Position numbers and translations under genes: made by a program. The notes under the pieces were generated by a model. It was not told the origin of the DNA. It worked only from the letters and a program-made list of their open reading frames with translations, and ran no database searches. A DNA stretch of 64,000 nt. It comes from Pseudonocardia sp. SCN 73-27. Lineage in GTDB: Bacteria; Actinomycetota; Actinomycetes; Mycobacteriales; Pseudonocardiaceae. This document shows, in pieces, positions 33,251 to 42,084 of this stretch (positions within the stretch are counted from its first letter, which is position 1; every line of letters begins with the position of its first letter). The stretch spans positions 62,001 through 126,000 of the forward strand of contig MEGH01000013.1 of NCBI GenBank assembly GCA_001725415.1. The letters are read 5' to 3'.

Positions 33251-34353
33251 CCCCACGCGCCGTCCCCACGCCACGCGAGCACCTCGCCGCGGCGCGGCGG
33301 ATCGTCGTCAAGGGCGGTATCGACCCCACCCGGCTCGACCGGCTCGTCGAGGCCCTCGCCGGGCGCCGCGCGGCCGGGACCCAGGTCGTCCTCGTCTCCT
33401 CCGGCGCCATCGCCGCCGGGCTCGCCCCGCTGCGGCTCACCCGACGCCCACGCGACCTCGCCACCCAGCAGGCCGCCGCGTCCGTCGGACAGCTGCTGCT
33501 CGCGCACGCCTACTCGGCGTCGTTCGCGCGATTCGACCTCGCCATCGGCCAGGTCCTGCTCACCGCCGACGACATGATCCGCCGCTCGCACTACCGCAAC
33601 GCCCAGCGCACCCTCGAACGGCTGCTGGGCCTCGACGTGCTGCCCGTCGTCAACGAGAACGACACCGTCGCCACCGACGAGATCCGCGTCGGCGACAACG
33701 ATCGGCTCGCCGCCCTCGTCGCCCACATCGTCGGCGCCGACGGGCTGATCCTGCTCTCCGACGTCGACGGCCTCTACGACGGCGACCCCCGCGAACCCGG
33801 GTCGTCGCTGGTCGCAGAGGTCGACCACCCCGCCGACCTCCAGGCCGTCCAGATCGCCGAGCCCGGCCAGGGCAGCCTCGGCCGCGGCGGCATGGCCACC
33901 AAGATCACCGCCGCCGCAATGGCCTCGGCCGCCGGCATCCCCGTGCTGCTCACCTCGGCCGAAGAGGTCACCGCCGCCCTCGACACCTCCGCCGACGGCC
34001 CCAAGACCGGCACCGCCTTCCGGCCCTCGGGGCGGCGGATGTCGGCCCGCCGGTTCTGGCTGCGCCACGCCGCCGACGTCCACGGCCGCCTCGACCTCGA
34101 CGCCGGTGCCGTCGCCGCCGTCATCGGCCGCAGACGCTCGCTGCTGGCCGCGGGCATCCACGGCATCTCGGGCGACTTCGTCTCCGGCGACGTCGTCGAC
34201 CTCGTCGACCCCGGCGGCGTCGTCGTCGCGCGGGGAGTCGTGGGCTACGACGCGAGCGAGCTCCCCGAGATCATCGGCCGCCGCACCTCCCAGCTGCCCC
34301 CCGAGCAGCGCCGCGAGGTCGTCCATGCCGACGACCTCGTCCCCCTGACCTGA
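33247..34353 (+). CDS. proB: Glutamate 5-kinase with the N-terminal phosphate-binding motif deleted
   Basis: First step of proline synthesis: phosphorylates glutamate with ATP. The 368-residue protein has the amino-acid-kinase body ([65 protein letters not shown]) and a C-terminal PUA domain ([20 protein letters not shown]). However, where the family has K-V-G-S-S followed by about seven residues, this protein reads [17 protein letters not shown]: about 11 residues including the G-S-S part are missing in frame. The Lys remains. Activity may be lost or altered, unless the deletion is an assembly error. ATG overlaps the obgE stop. Confidence 0.9.
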   Translation: MTPRAVPTPREHLAAARRIVVKGGIDPTRLDRLVEALAGRRAAGTQVVLVSSGAIAAGLAPLRLTRRPRDLATQQAAASVGQLLLAHAYSASFARFDLAIGQVLLTADDMIRRSHYRNAQRTLERLLGLDVLPVVNENDTVATDEIRVGDNDRLAALVAHIVGADGLILLSDVDGLYDGDPREPGSSLVAEVDHPADLQAVQIAEPGQGSLGRGGMATKITAAAMASAAGIPVLLTSAEEVTAALDTSADGPKTGTAFRPSGRRMSARRFWLRHAADVHGRLDLDAGAVAAVIGRRRSLLAAGIHGISGDFVSGDVVDLVDPGGVVVARGVVGYDASELPEIIGRRTSQLPPEQRREVVHADDLVPLT

Positions 34354-34372
34354 CACACGCCCGGAGCACAAC

Positions 34373-34408
34373 CTCACTGTCGTGAATCCGGTCCAGGACG
34401 ACCGTGAG
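34373..34408 (+). terminator. Hairpin after proB
   Basis: CTCACTGTCGT (34373-34383) pairs with ACGACCGTGAG (34398-34408) with one mismatch around a 14-nt loop, followed by ATTG. Position at the end of the obgE-proB unit suggests a terminator. The 11-base sequence CGTGAATCCGG in its loop is repeated at 34433-34443. The rest of the 181-bp gap holds no gene. Confidence 0.4.
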
Positions 34409-34534
34409 ATTGCGCGCAGGTTGGTGGGCCGGCCTCGTGAATCCGGCCCGGGGCGACAGGGAAAGTAGGTGCGGATCGCCCGCCCGTGATCGTCCAGGCT
34501 GCCCGGGGGCGCGGGCGGTGGCAGACTTCCGCGG

Positions 34535-35755
34535 ATGGCTTCCGCGCAGGAGGCGCGGGCGCGGATGGTCGACGCGCTGCGCCGCGACGGTCGGGTGCGC
34601 TCCGACGCCGTCGCGCGGGCGATGGGCGCCATCCCGCGGCACGTCTTCCTGCCGGGGTCGACCGTCGAGACCGCGTACGCCGACACCGCGGTCGTCACGA
34701 AGGTCGTGGACGGGGTGGCGCTGAGCTCGGCGTCGCAGCCGTCGATGGTGGCGATCATGCTCGAGCAGCTCGACCTGCATCCCGGGCAGCGGGTGCTGGA
34801 GATCGGCGCCGGGACCGGGTACAACGCCGCGCTGATGGCGCAGCTGGTCGGGGCGGCGGGAGAGGTGACGTCGGTCGACATCGACGAGGACATCGTCGTC
34901 GCCGCGGCGGAGCACCTGGTCGCGGCCGGATGTCCCGACGTGGTGCTGGTGACCGGGGACGGCGCGCTGGGGTATCCGGCGGGGGCGCCGTACGACCGGG
35001 TCGTGCTGACGGTCGGTGCGGCGGACCTGCGGCCGGAGTGGGTCGCCCAGCTCGCGACGGGGGGCCGGTTGCTGCTGCCGCTGCGGGTACGGGGTAGCCA
35101 GCTGTCGGTGGCGCTCGACCTGGGCGCGGACGGGGTGTTGCGCAGTGCGTCGGTGCGGTCGTGCGCGTTCATCCGATTGCGCGGCGCGGGGGCGGGGGAG
35201 GAACAGGTCGTCGCGATCGACGGCCGGGGCTGGTGGGCCGAGCCCGCCGAACCCGGGGCGCCGTTGCCGAACGCGACCTCCATGAGGGCGGCGCTCGACC
35301 GGCCGGGTGCGGAGATGCAGCTGGGTGTGCGGCTGTCGGTGGCCGACGTCTGGGACGGGTTGGGGTTGTGGATCGCCCTGGCCGAGCCGACGGCGTTCCG
35401 GCTGTTGGCCCGCGACGCCGCCGCCGGGTCGGCCGTGGCGGCCGAGCTGGTGGAGATCGGGGGCGCCCGGGCGACGATCGCGGTCCCCGGCGTGGGCGGG
35501 TTCGTCGCGCTCGTGCAGGACGAGCACGGTGGCCCGGCCCGGATCCGCTGTCACGGTGACGTGGCGCCGGGCGTCGGCGCGCGGGTCGCGGCGCTCGTCG
35601 AGGCCTGGGTGACCGCGGAGCGGCCGCACTCGGCCGACCTGCAGCTCACGGCCTTCCCGCGCGAGCAGTCGACGTCGGCGGCGGCGGGAGGCAGGGTCGT
35701 GGGGCTGGCGTCGGCGACCCTGCTCGTCGAGTATCCGAGGGCCCGGGTGGGCTGA
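34535..35755 (+). CDS. Protein-L-isoaspartate O-methyltransferase-like protein with a long C-terminal domain
   Basis: A 406-residue SAM-dependent methyltransferase. Residues 1-190 match PCMT: IPRHVFLP, the SSASQPSMVAIMLEQLDL segment (the S-x-S-x-P loop), motif I VLEIGAGTGYNAAL (about 90-103) and LVTGDGALGYPAGAPYDRVV. The remaining 210 residues are an extra domain seen in actinobacterial PCMT relatives, some of which modify peptides and not damaged proteins. So either repair of isoaspartate or a dedicated substrate is possible. ATG 34535 lies 7 nt after a CAGACT box. The gene converges on recQ with 7 bp between the stops. Confidence 0.85.
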   Translation: MASAQEARARMVDALRRDGRVRSDAVARAMGAIPRHVFLPGSTVETAYADTAVVTKVVDGVALSSASQPSMVAIMLEQLDLHPGQRVLEIGAGTGYNAALMAQLVGAAGEVTSVDIDEDIVVAAAEHLVAAGCPDVVLVTGDGALGYPAGAPYDRVVLTVGAADLRPEWVAQLATGGRLLLPLRVRGSQLSVALDLGADGVLRSASVRSCAFIRLRGAGAGEEQVVAIDGRGWWAEPAEPGAPLPNATSMRAALDRPGAEMQLGVRLSVADVWDGLGLWIALAEPTAFRLLARDAAAGSAVAAELVEIGGARATIAVPGVGGFVALVQDEHGGPARIRCHGDVAPGVGARVAALVEAWVTAERPHSADLQLTAFPREQSTSAAAGGRVVGLASATLLVEYPRARVG

Positions 35756-35762
35756 GCCCGGG

Positions 35763-37868
35763 TCAGCCCGCCTGAGCCAGCGCGAACGGCAGCACCGCGG
35801 GGGCTCCGGCGAGGCGGACCGCGCGGGCGGCGACGGTCATCGTCCAGCCGCTGTCGATGACATCGTCGACGAGCAGGACCGGCCCGTCGAGCCCGTCGAG
35901 CGGGGGCAACGACGAGGCGTCGAACGCGTCGGCGACCGCGGCGAGCCGTTGTGCGGAGTTGTCGCGAGACGGCGGGCGTTCCCCTTGCGGCGCAAGGGTT
36001 CCCAGCAGCGGGAGCCGCCCGATGTCGGCGATCCGCCGTGCGAGGTGGTCGAGCTGGTGGGGGCGGGTGCGCGACCCGATACCGACGACCCCCACCGGGC
36101 GCGCCGCCCAGTCCCATCCCTTGAGGACGGTGACGACGGCGTCGAGCACGTCCTCGGGGACGGGCTGGTCGTCGCCGGAGACGAGCTCGCGCAGCCGGGT
36201 GCCCCACCCGATGTCGGAGAGCCGGCCGATGACGCGGCCCTCCTCGGCGACCTCGCCGGCGGAGATGCGCCCGGCGAGCGGGACGCCGACGTCCTTCATG
36301 CCGCTCGGCCACTGCTTGCGCGGGGCCACGACGACGCCCGGCCGGGCGATCCGGGCGGCGGCGGCCGTGGCCGCGGCGGTGTCGACCTCGGGGGAGAACA
36401 CCTGCCCGGAGCAGACGTCGCAGCGGCCGCAGCGCGGGTCGTCGTCGGCACCGGGGTCGTCGAGCTGGGCGCGCAGGAACGCGAGCCGGCATTGGTCGGT
36501 GGCGATGTAGTCGAGCATGGCCTGCTGCTCGATCTTGCGCGCCGCGGCGATGCGCTGGTGGCGTTCGGCGTCGTAGAACCAGGGCTCGCCGGTGGAGATC
36601 CAGCCGCCCTTGACGCGCTTGGCCGCGCCGTCGCTGTCGAGGACCTTGAGCAGCATCTCCAGCCGGGTCCGCGAGAGGTCGACGCGGGTCTCGATGGACG
36701 CCGTGGACAGCGGGGAGTCGGACAGCACGTCGAGCGTCTGGCGCACCAGCGGTTCGGGCGGGAAGGCCAGCGAGGCGAAGTAGTTCCAGATGTCGCGGTC
36801 CTCGCGGCCGGGCAGCAGCACGACCTCGGCGTGGTCGAGCGCGCGGCCCGCACGCCCGATCTGCTGGTAGTACGCCACAGGCGAGGCCGGCGCCCCGAGG
36901 TGGACCACGAATCCCAGGTCGGGTTTGTCGAAGCCCATGCCGAGCGCGCTCGTCGCCACCAGTGCCTTGACGCGGTTGCCCAGCAGGTCGGCCTCGGCGG
37001 CGAGGCGGGCGTCCGGGTCGGTCTTGCCCGTGTAGGAGGCGACGGCGTAGCCGCGTTCGCGCAGGAACCGGGCGACCTCCTCGGCCGCCTGGATCGTGAG
37101 CGTGTAGACGATGCCCGCGCCCGGCAGGTCGTCGAGACGTGATGCGAGCCAGCCCATCCGCTGCGCGGGCGTGGCCAGCGGGACGACCGAGAGACGCAGG
37201 CTGTCGCGGTCGAGGGTGCCGCGCAGCACCAGCGGCTCGCCCGAGGCCAGCCCCAGCTGCTCGGTGACGTCGACGACCACGCGGTCGTTCGCCGTGGCGG
37301 TGGTGGCGAGGACGGGGATGCCGTCGGGCAGGTCGGCGATCAGGTTGCGCAGGCGGCGGTAGTCGGGCCGGAAGTCGTGCCCCCAGTCGGACACGCAGTG
37401 CGCCTCGTCGACCACCAGCATCCCCGCGGACGCGGTGAGCCTCGGCAGCACCCGGTCGCGGAAGTCGGGGTTGTTGAGCCGCTCGGGGCTGACCAGCAGG
37501 ACGTCGACCTCGCCCGCGTCGATCGCCGCGTAGGTGGCGTCCCAGTCGTCGACGTTCGCGCTGTTCACCGTGACCGCGTTGATCCCCGCGCGGGCCGCGG
37601 CCTCGATCTGGTTGCGCATCAGCGCCAGCAGCGGCGACACGATGACCGTGGGACCGGAGCCCTGCTCGCGCAGCAGCCCCGTCGACACGAAGTAGACCGC
37701 CGACTTCCCCCATCCCGTGCGCTGCACCACGAGCGCGCGGCGGCGTTCGGCGACGAGGGCGTGGATCGCGGTCCACTGGTCCTCGCGCAGCCGCGCCCCG
37801 GGCCCGGCGAGGCCGGCGAGCAGCTCCTCGGCGCGGTCGCGCAGAGCGGGGGCGGTGAGGGGAGCCAT
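35763..37868 (-). CDS. RecQ-family DNA helicase with C-terminal phosphoribosyltransferase-like domain
   Basis: A 701-residue fusion. Helicase motifs: QRTGWGKSAVYF (motif I, about 46-57), VVDEAHCVSDWGHDFRPDYR (DEAH plus the aromatic loop, about 148-167), TATAN (III), YYQQIGRAGR (VI, about 330). A zinc-binding RecQ-C module has CRLAFLRAQL and CGRCDVC (about 470-495). Residues 560-701 resemble a type-I phosphoribosyltransferase: GPVLLVDDVIDSGWTMTVAA is the PRPP-loop pattern. ATG 37868 is chosen where homology begins; the frame is open to 39389. It is divergent from the MoxR gene. Function: unwinding during repair; the role of the fused domain is unknown. Confidence 0.9.
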   Translation of the reverse strand: MAPLTAPALRDRAEELLAGLAGPGARLREDQWTAIHALVAERRRALVVQRTGWGKSAVYFVSTGLLREQGSGPTVIVSPLLALMRNQIEAAARAGINAVTVNSANVDDWDATYAAIDAGEVDVLLVSPERLNNPDFRDRVLPRLTASAGMLVVDEAHCVSDWGHDFRPDYRRLRNLIADLPDGIPVLATTATANDRVVVDVTEQLGLASGEPLVLRGTLDRDSLRLSVVPLATPAQRMGWLASRLDDLPGAGIVYTLTIQAAEEVARFLRERGYAVASYTGKTDPDARLAAEADLLGNRVKALVATSALGMGFDKPDLGFVVHLGAPASPVAYYQQIGRAGRALDHAEVVLLPGREDRDIWNYFASLAFPPEPLVRQTLDVLSDSPLSTASIETRVDLSRTRLEMLLKVLDSDGAAKRVKGGWISTGEPWFYDAERHQRIAAARKIEQQAMLDYIATDQCRLAFLRAQLDDPGADDDPRCGRCDVCSGQVFSPEVDTAAATAAAARIARPGVVVAPRKQWPSGMKDVGVPLAGRISAGEVAEEGRVIGRLSDIGWGTRLRELVSGDDQPVPEDVLDAVVTVLKGWDWAARPVGVVGIGSRTRPHQLDHLARRIADIGRLPLLGTLAPQGERPPSRDNSAQRLAAVADAFDASSLPPLDGLDGPVLLVDDVIDSGWTMTVAARAVRLAGAPAVLPFALAQAG

Positions 37869-38006
37869 GCCCCCATGGTGCCCGTACCCACCGACGTTTC
37901 CGCACCGGTCTCCCGCCGGAGCGCGTGAGACACCGGTGACGCCGGCCCTGTGACTCGTGGCACCCGGTGAGACACCCCTGGGCGGATCGGGCGTCCGGAA
38001 GGCAGG

Positions 38007-38890
<884 letters not shown>

Positions 38891-38891
<1 letters not shown>

Positions 38892-40309
38892 TGGCCCTCC
38901 TCGCCCCGCACGGCCTGCCCGGGCACCTCGTCGACTTCGTCGCGGCGTTGCGCAGCCACGGGGTGGCCGTCGGGCCGGGGGAGACGATCGACGCGGCGAC
39001 GGTGCTGACCGCGCTCGACCTGCTGCACCGCGACCAGCTCCGCGAGGGCCTCGCCGCCGCCGTGCTGCGCCGGTCGGGGCAGCGCAAAGTGTTCGACACC
39101 CTGTTCGACCTCTACTTCCCCGCCGCGCTCGGTGCCGGGTCCGGCGAGGTGGAGGTACCCCGGGTCGGTGATGCCGACGACGGTGACGTCGACGTCGACG
39201 CCCTGCGCGACATCCTCGCCGACCTCCTGCGCGACGGCGACGACGCCGCGCTGGCCGAGCTGGCCCGCGCGGTCGTCGACGCGCTGGCCCGCACCGGTTC
39301 CGGCGCCCAGGGTGACCGGCCGGGCGCGCAGCCGAGCTGGTCGGCCTACCAGGCGCTGCGGGTGCTGTCGCCGGAGACGTTGCTGGCACGGATAGTCGAC
39401 GCCCTGCGCGACCCCGACATCGAACCGGGCTCGTTCGCCGACGAGGTGCTGCGCCGCGAGATCCGCGACCGCATCGCCCGGTTCCGCGACATGATCACCG
39501 ACGAGGTCCGCAGACGTACCGCCGAGACCCGCGGCCGCGAACAGGTCGCCCGGACCGCGGTGCCCAAGCAGGCCGAGCAGGTCGAGTTCCTGTCCGCCTA
39601 CGCCGGTCAGCTCGCCGAGCTGCGCCGCACCGTGCACCCGTTGGCGCGTAGGCTCGCCGCCCGGCTCGCGGTGCGCCGCAAGCACGCCAAGCGCGGCGAG
39701 CTCGACATGCGCCGCACCCTGCGCCGCTCGATGTCGACGGGCGGGGTGCCGATGAACCCCGCCTTCAAGGCACGCAGGCCGGGCCGCCCCGACCTCGTCG
39801 TGCTCTGCGACGTGTCCGGCTCGGTCGCCGGGTTCAGCCACTTCACGTTGCTGCTGGTCCAGGCGTTGCGCGAGCAGTTCAGCAAGGTCCGGGTGTTCGC
39901 GTTCGTCGAACGTGCCGACGAGGTCACGCATCTCTTCGAGCCGGGCGCGGAGCTCTCCGGCGTCATGAACCGGGTGCTGCGCGAGGCCTCCCTCGTCGCG
40001 TTCGACGGGCACTCCGACTACGGTGGCTCCTTCGGCAGCTTCGCCGAGTACTGGTCCGACGCGCTCACCCCGCGCAGCTCGCTGCTGATCCTCGGCGACG
40101 CCCGCACCAACTACCGCGACCCCAACCTGACGGTGCTGCGCCGCCTCGCCGGGCAGGCCCGGCACACGCACTGGCTCAACCCGGAACCGCGCCGGCAGTG
40201 GGGGACGGGCGACTCCGCGGCGCTGCGCTACGCCGACGTCGTCCCCATGCACGAGTGCCGCACGGCCGCGCAGCTGGCCGACGTCGTGGAGTCGCTGCTC
40301 CCGATCTGA
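38891..40309 (+). CDS. VWA domain-containing CoxE-like protein
   Basis: A 472-residue partner of the MoxR ATPase. The first 260 residues are helical and charged; the C-terminal von Willebrand A domain begins at DLVVLCDVSGSVAGFSHFTL, with the metal-ion site D-x-S-x-S (about 302-306), then ERADEVTHLFEPG, the HSDYGGSFGSF segment and LLILGDARTNYRDPNL. CoxE proteins help build molybdenum CO dehydrogenase, but no cox structural genes are in the window, so this is probably a general MoxR-VWA pair acting on another client. Start fixed by the TGATG overlap. Confidence 0.9.
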
Positions 40310-40348
40310 GCCCGCTGCCCGGAGAACTCCCGAACAGACGACACCAGC

Positions 40349-40387
40349 GCATATGCCGCTTGACGTATATGCCTGAGGCGGTATGTT
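40349..40387 (+). promoter_or_regulatory. arsR-like promoter with overlapping palindrome, leaderless
   Basis: -35 TTGACG (40360-40365), 16-bp spacer, -10 TATGTT (40382-40387), 6 nt before GTG 40394. GCATAT (40349-40354) and ATATGC (40367-40372) form an imperfect palindrome that brackets the -35, and ATATGCC occurs twice 16 bp apart. This is a good site for autorepression by the ArsR-type product. Confidence 0.7.
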
Positions 40388-40393
40388 CGACGC

Positions 40394-40714
40394 GTGTCCG
40401 AGCCGTTCGCCGTCGTCGCCGACCCGACGCGACGACGCGTTCTCGACCTGCTGCGCACCGGCCCGCGGACCGTCACCGACCTGGTCGGTGCCCTCGGCGT
40501 CAGCCAGCCGACCGTCTCCAAACACCTGCGGGTGCTGCGGGAGGCCGGGATCGTGACGGTTCGCGCCGAGGCGCAGCGCCGCTGGTACGAGATCGATCCG
40601 GCACCCCTCGCCGCGATCGACGACTGGCTCGCGCCCTACCGCTGGATGTGGGCCGACCGCCTCGACACGCTCGGCCACCACCTCGACCGGATGGAGGACG
40701 ACCCCGATGCCTGA
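40394..40714 (+). CDS. ArsR/SmtB-family winged-helix regulator
   Basis: A 106-residue winged-helix protein: SEPFAVVADPTRRRVLDLLR at the start, recognition helix VSQPTVSKHLRVLREAGIVT (about 36-55), wing VRAEAQRRWYEIDPAPL. No Cys metal site of the ArsR or SmtB type is present, so it senses something other than a thiophilic metal or acts through a partner. It overlaps the following SRPBCC gene by 8 nt, a standard ArsR-AHSA1 pair in which the regulator controls the operon. The GTG is only 6 nt from the -10, so the mRNA is leaderless. Confidence 0.93.
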   Translation: MSEPFAVVADPTRRRVLDLLRTGPRTVTDLVGALGVSQPTVSKHLRVLREAGIVTVRAEAQRRWYEIDPAPLAAIDDWLAPYRWMWADRLDTLGHHLDRMEDDPDA

Positions 40715-41576
40715 CGCCGTTGCCGAGTTCGGCCCCGACGCCGACCGCTGGGCCCTGCGCCTGGAACGCCGCTACGCCCACCCCGTCGACAAGGTGTGGC
40801 GGGCGGTCACGCAGCCCGCGCACCTGGCGCAGTGGTTCCCGTCGACGGTCGAGGTCGACCTGCGGGTCGGCGGCGCGATGACGTTCGGGTTCGGCGACGA
40901 CCCCGTCGTCACCGGTGAGGTCACCGAGTGCGACCCGCCGAGGGTGTTCGCGTTCACCTGGGGCACCGACGCGCTGCGCTTCGAGCTCGAACCCGACGGC
41001 GACGGAACCCGGTTCGTGCTGTCCACGACGTTCGACGACCGCTACGGCGCCCCGAGCTTCGCGGCGGGCTGGGACATGTGCCTGGCCGCGCTGGGGCCGT
41101 TCCTGGCGGGGGAGCCGGTGCCGCCGTCGGGGCGGGCGGTGGCCCGGCACGAGGAGCTCGTCGTCCGGTTCGGGTTGGACCGCCCGGAGCTCACCGGTGG
41201 CCCGGCCGGCTGGTCGGCGCGCTGGGAGCGGCAGCTGACGTGCCCGGCCGAGGTGGCGTGGGACCTGTGCCTGGGTGGCCTCCCGGCGCCGGCGATGGGG
41301 GAGCAGTTCCGGGCGCCGGCCGCGCACGAGGTCGTGCTCGGCACGGTCACGGCGGCCGAGCGGCCGCGGGTCCTCGCGTTCGACGTCGCGCCGGCCGAAC
41401 CGGGCGACACCGTTCGTCTCGAGCTGGGCGACGGCACCGGCCACGGCGTCCGGCTGGTCCTCACGGTGACCGGCGTGGACGCGGCCGAGCGCGACGCGGC
41501 CGTCGACCAGTGGGGTGCCGGTGTGGTCGCACACGTCGCCGAGCAGGCCGCGACCTGGACGCCTTCGCACGCCTGA
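40707..41576 (+). CDS. SRPBCC (AHSA1-like) protein with two domains
   Basis: A 289-residue protein with two START/Bet-v1-type halves. The first (about 1-145) reads RWALRLERRYAHPVDKVWRA, HLAQWFPSTVEVDLRVGGAM and ECDPPRVFAFTWG, the AHSA1 pattern. The second (about 160-289) begins GWSARWERQLTCPAEVAWDL and shows a weaker match ending in MVAHVAEQAATW-like text (VVAHVAEQAATWTPSHA). Such proteins bind hydrophobic ligands in a central cavity. Translationally coupled to the ArsR gene (8-nt overlap); the ligand is probably the signal or its target, but this is inference. Confidence 0.88.
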   Translation: MPDAVAEFGPDADRWALRLERRYAHPVDKVWRAVTQPAHLAQWFPSTVEVDLRVGGAMTFGFGDDPVVTGEVTECDPPRVFAFTWGTDALRFELEPDGDGTRFVLSTTFDDRYGAPSFAAGWDMCLAALGPFLAGEPVPPSGRAVARHEELVVRFGLDRPELTGGPAGWSARWERQLTCPAEVAWDLCLGGLPAPAMGEQFRAPAAHEVVLGTVTAAERPRVLAFDVAPAEPGDTVRLELGDGTGHGVRLVLTVTGVDAAERDAAVDQWGAGVVAHVAEQAATWTPSHA

Positions 41577-41585
41577 GCGGCCGGG

Positions 41586-41591
41586 TACCCT
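41586..41591 (+). promoter_or_regulatory. Leaderless -10 box before a small upstream ORF (TACCCT)
   Basis: TACCCT, 6 nt before the GTG at 41598 that opens a 10-codon reading frame overlapping the next gene's start. The spacing equals that of ndk and other leaderless genes here. Confidence 0.5.
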
Positions 41592-41597
41592 CGTGGG

Positions 41598-41630
41598 GTG
41601 AAGATCGTCCCCGTCCGACGTGCCCGGTGA
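41598..41630 (+). CDS. 10-residue upstream ORF coupled to the 2Fe-2S protein gene
   Basis: GTG AAG ATC and on to TGA encodes MKIVPVRRAR. It starts 6 nt after a TACCCT -10 box, so it would be translated from the 5' end of a leaderless mRNA, and its TGA overlaps the GTG of the next gene as GTGA. Two consecutive Arg codons and a third follow near its end. It may deliver ribosomes to the main gene by re-initiation. Too short for homology; reality of the peptide is inferred from the layout. Confidence 0.45.
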   Translation: MKIVPVRRAR

Positions 41631-42046
41631 GCTTCCGTCGGCCCAGCCGTGACGCCGCCGCGAAACCCGGCCGCTCCGGTGCTCCCTGCCGTGTGACCGT
41701 CTGCCGGGGCTGCTGCTGCGGCACCGAGCGCAAGCACCCCGGTGTCGACCACCTCGGGCAGTTCGACCGGATCGTCGACGGCGTCGGCGACAGCGGCAAG
41801 GTCCGTGCGAGCGACTGTCTCGACGTGTGCGACCGGTCCAATGTGGTCGTGGTGTCGCCGTCGTCGGCGGGCCGGGCGGCGGGGGCACGTCCGGTGTGGT
41901 TGCGCGACGTGCTCGACGAGGACGTCACCGAAGGCATCGTGGAGTGGGTGCGGGCGGGTGGGCCGGGTGTCGTCGACGCCCCGGACCTGGTGAGCCTGTT
42001 CATGTTCTCGCCGTCGCGCAGGGTCCGCTCGCAGCTGCCCGGCTGA
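41627..42046 (+). CDS. 2Fe-2S thioredoxin-like ferredoxin domain protein
   Basis: A 139-residue protein. After a basic tail, CRVTVCRGCCCGTERKHPGV (about 21-40) and SDCLDVCDRSNVVVVSPSSA (about 64-83) give the four-Cys pattern of thioredoxin-fold 2Fe-2S proteins, followed by VWLRDVLDEDVTEGIVEWVR. An extra CCC run occurs at the first site. The protein likely carries electrons or senses redox state in the cytosol. GTG 41627 is the first start that keeps the Cys motif and is coupled to the small upstream ORF. It lies between the SRPBCC gene and the SARP regulator. Confidence 0.8.
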   Translation: MSFRRPSRDAAAKPGRSGAPCRVTVCRGCCCGTERKHPGVDHLGQFDRIVDGVGDSGKVRASDCLDVCDRSNVVVVSPSSAGRAAGARPVWLRDVLDEDVTEGIVEWVRAGGPGVVDAPDLVSLFMFSPSRRVRSQLPG

Positions 42047-42071
42047 TCACGCCGGTCGTCCGGCAGGACCG

Positions 42072-42077
42072 TATCGT
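42072..42077 (+). promoter_or_regulatory. Leaderless -10 box of the SARP gene (TATCGT)
   Basis: TATCGT, 7 nt before GTG 42085, with no ribosome site. Supports 42085 over the in-frame GTG at 42076. Confidence 0.45.
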
Positions 42078-42084
42078 GACGCCC

